Assembly: GCF_000350225.1 (NCBI RefSeq)
Contig: NW_005179033.1
Span: forward strand, 1 to 64,000
Source of the DNA: Chondrus crispus
Lineage: Eukaryota > Rhodophyta > Florideophyceae > Gigartinales > Gigartinaceae
Direction of reading: 5' to 3'
DNA length: 64,000 bases
The position numbers and the translations under genes were made by a program. This document shows positions 61,934-64,000 of the stretch, piece after piece. The notes under the pieces are model-generated. The model was not told where the DNA came from. It did no database searches and worked only from the letters and a program-made list of their open reading frames with translations. Within the stretch, counting starts at the first letter, position 1, and each line of letters opens with the position of its first letter.

Positions 61934-63082
61934 CTAAGCATGATTAGGAGGTTGAAAATATCGCTCAATCGAAGGTTCTTTACAATCGAAATATGCCCAC
62001 ACTTTCCCTTCATGGCCGACACAGCACTTATTATTGCACAGAAGGGCTCCACAAATGTAAAGCAAAGCAATAGGTGACTTTCTGACTCTCAAATTTCTTT
62101 GAAAGTCTTGCGATGGCCACATCTGCTTTATGTCTTTGTAAGACCACTCCACCGCCTCCCGGACCGCACTCATAGCTTTATTGTAGAATTGCTGGGCTGG
62201 TGTCGCCGTCAAACGTGGGAAAGCAGTATGAAGCCAGGGGCGCATAACATATGCTGCATCTCCATAAATTGAGAACTGCCTATTATCCAAAACCATAGAC
62301 TCCTGCAAACTGTTTTCGATACCACTGTTCCTCAGCAGTGTAAGATCGTGACGACGCCCTTCCTCTGGACCATACATGTGTAGGATCAGCCCATCAGGTG
62401 TGGTTATGGTTTGATACACTAAACAGTGCATACGCTTATGACCTGAGTAGCAGCTTCGTTGCATAGCACCTTCACCTCCTGGACGACATATCTCAATCTT
62501 AGTGCAGTCAATAAATCCGATGCAACTATTCAGAGGAGCTCCTTTTTCATGTATTGCGTTTGACCAATCTATCGCCCTCTCTGCTATGAGATCAGTTCTC
62601 ATTTCGGTAATGATATGACCCTGGTCTTGTACGAAGCCTTCGACGACTTCCCAAAACACCTCACTCATTTCTGATGCCCTCATACCGAATCGGGTCTCTA
62701 AATCATACCAACGACAAGGTGTTGCAAGCTTACTTAGGACAATACAGCATGCGGTCACTGTGTCACAGTGATACCGAGACCGAGTTGTCAAGCCGCCGTG
62801 CCACCCCATTATGTTCGCAACAGAACAAATTTCCTTTGGGAGAAACCGAAATTGAGTCATTGCGTCTAGCTCGCTGTACGCATTAAGGTTGAAGGTAGCA
62901 GACGAAATCTGCAAAGACCTAACTTGTATTTTGTGATAATCTCGCCGAGAAAGTTGGAATTTTCTGTATGCCCTGTACTTGACAAGAGGAACAACATCGG
63001 TAGGTAAAGCTGCGTAGAACGCAAGGCGACGTCTTTTCAAACGACTTCGAGCAACGCCAATTTGGTAGTCTTTCTGCCTCAT
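61934..63082 (-). CDS. Harbinger transposase (DDE_Tnp_4)
   Basis: 382 residues, uninterrupted. An N-terminal helical region (FQLSRRDYHKIQVRSLQISS) and a helix-turn-helix-type middle (RYHCDTVTACCIVLSKLATP) precede the nuclease: GFIDCTKIEI (D192), EEGRRHDLTLL (D246), SIYGDAAYVMRPW and AVREAVEWSYKDIK (E312). These match the DDE triad of HARBI1-type nucleases. The length is normal and the frame is open, so it may be active. The C-terminus EPSIERYFQPP resembles a degenerate PCNA-binding peptide. Confidence 0.85.
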   Translation of the reverse strand: MRQKDYQIGVARSRLKRRRLAFYAALPTDVVPLVKYRAYRKFQLSRRDYHKIQVRSLQISSATFNLNAYSELDAMTQFRFLPKEICSVANIMGWHGGLTTRSRYHCDTVTACCIVLSKLATPCRWYDLETRFGMRASEMSEVFWEVVEGFVQDQGHIITEMRTDLIAERAIDWSNAIHEKGAPLNSCIGFIDCTKIEICRPGGEGAMQRSCYSGHKRMHCLVYQTITTPDGLILHMYGPEEGRRHDLTLLRNSGIENSLQESMVLDNRQFSIYGDAAYVMRPWLHTAFPRLTATPAQQFYNKAMSAVREAVEWSYKDIKQMWPSQDFQRNLRVRKSPIALLYICGALLCNNKCCVGHEGKVWAYFDCKEPSIERYFQPPNHA

Positions 63083-64000
63083 GTCCTCTCTGGTTGTGGG
63101 TGGCGTTGTTCAGCGAGTGTGAGCGTCGAAGGGCACCCCTCGTTCTCATATTTGTAGTCACAGACGGCTCTGCGGAAGGTGAACTTCCCGAATTTACACG
63201 TGTCTGTTGTGAGTCACATTTCCAAATTTTACGAAGTCATATATGCTGTAATAATATGGATCCTTCCGGTTCGGTGTTAATTCGTCACGGAGGGGGTGTC
63301 CACGGTAGCGGTAAATTACAACGCCAGCAACCTCACTAGGAGGGTGGCTTGTGCGAGACCGAAACGGACGAAGGGAGATGCTACCCCTGAAGACGAGAGG
63401 TGAGTCCTAATTAGGAAGTTGGGGGCTAGTTCAGAGGGGATGGGGTAGCTGGTTTATTCTCCGGGAGGGAGGCAGTTCCTCTCTAGTACGTCTGCCTCCC
63501 TCGGGTCTCAAGCTACTGTACGACTACTGTACAGTAGCTATCATAACTACTGTAAGAGACACCTCCCGTGTACACGTGTGTCACTGTGCGCCTGGCACCA
63601 CGTGTACACGGACCTGTAAACTAGTACACGTGTGCTGTCACTGCAGCTTGCACGTGTTCACTACGCAACGTATGGTACCTGTAAATTAGGCCACTCTAGC
63701 TACTGTAGAGCGTCCGAGAACGGAGTTGGCATACTACTACATTCCCCTCTTCTTGGACTGCGCCACGCCCCGGGGCGCACTGTGTGTCCATTAACACACG
63801 TGGCGATGTGGCCACGAGGCAGCTAAATTTCACCTACTTCCGAAACGCGTGTGCGCCCTCTGCGCGCGCAGTGTCACGACAGTAGCATCTACGTGTAGCG
63901 CGTGCGCAATATTTTCGCAGATTTTCCGAATCGGTCTTTGCCAGCCTTTCGCGCACGGTGCCACTGCAGTAGCATCCACGTGTCGCCCGTGCCCTATAAT
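63083..64000. other. Intergenic, CACGTG-rich repeats
   Basis: GTGTACACGTG-type motifs recur from 63570 to 63800. Two diverged copies of a unit (CAGTAGCATCTACGTGT at 63879 and CAGTAGCATCCACGTGT at 63966) lie near the end. Similar CACGTG-rich DNA is at 150-230 beside the Gypsy piece. No gene seen. Confidence 0.4.

Larger units (their letters stand above)
60610..63082. mobile_element. PIF/Harbinger DNA transposon
   Basis: Two convergent genes 51 bp apart: a Myb/SANT-like protein (plus) and a DDE_Tnp_4 transposase (minus), the standard Harbinger pair in which the Myb-like partner helps bring the transposase to the nucleus and to DNA. Limits given are those of the genes; the TIRs were not identified. 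Confidence 0.8.

Overview
The window is eukaryotic nuclear DNA that is dense with transposable elements. It has spliceosomal-type introns (a 97-nt GTAAGT...TAG intron in a dioxygenase gene), a pol III tRNA gene, and Ty1/Copia, Ty3/Gypsy, Ngaro/DIRS-type, RLE-type LINE, pogo-like and Harbinger elements. Both Copia elements carry a primer site that fits the anticodon arm of initiator tRNA-Met. The element mix and the secreted low-complexity proteins would suit a marine alga, perhaps a red macroalga, but nothing I can read fixes the taxon.

Layout. 0-3.5 kb: an old Gypsy gag-protease piece (minus strand) and a 481-bp pogo-like TA-flanked element. 3.5-27 kb: a large inverted duplication. Its two arms, each about 3.1 kb of real duplicated sequence, face each other across about 5.9 kb. 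Each arm carries a long open gene for an unrecognised membrane glycoprotein. The left arm was later split by three insertions: a solo-LTR-like piece that itself holds a Copia element, a 494-bp insertion, and a whole-looking Gypsy element with identical LTRs. The intact right arm serves as the empty site for all three. The centre holds a minisatellite, a tRNA-Asp gene with an extra 11 nt in its D arm, and an RLE-type LINE. 27-39 kb: a TIR family (ends GTGTCTAGACGACAAG) in several copies, one nested three deep, and two genes for secreted repeat proteins. 39.8-42.6 kb: a complete pogo-like element with TIRs and a transposase. 45.2-50.5 kb: a second Copia. 50.6-55.2 kb: an Ngaro-like tyrosine-recombinase retroelement. 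55.6-59.7 kb: pieces of host genes (phytanoyl-CoA-dioxygenase-like, an ESF1-like fragment, a METTL-like fragment, a Nudix hydrolase). 60.6-63.1 kb: a Harbinger element with its Myb-like partner gene.

The most notable signal is the membrane-protein pair. By eye, differences between the two copies are overwhelmingly amino-acid-changing and cluster in the predicted ectodomain, while nearby non-coding arm sequence differs by only about 1-2 percent. That pattern fits diversifying selection on a duplicated surface protein. Other points of note are the tRNA-Asp candidate with an ectopic D-arm intron, about ten unrelated snap-back hairpins, and a secreted cationic Cys-rich protein with Met/Pro-rich repeats.
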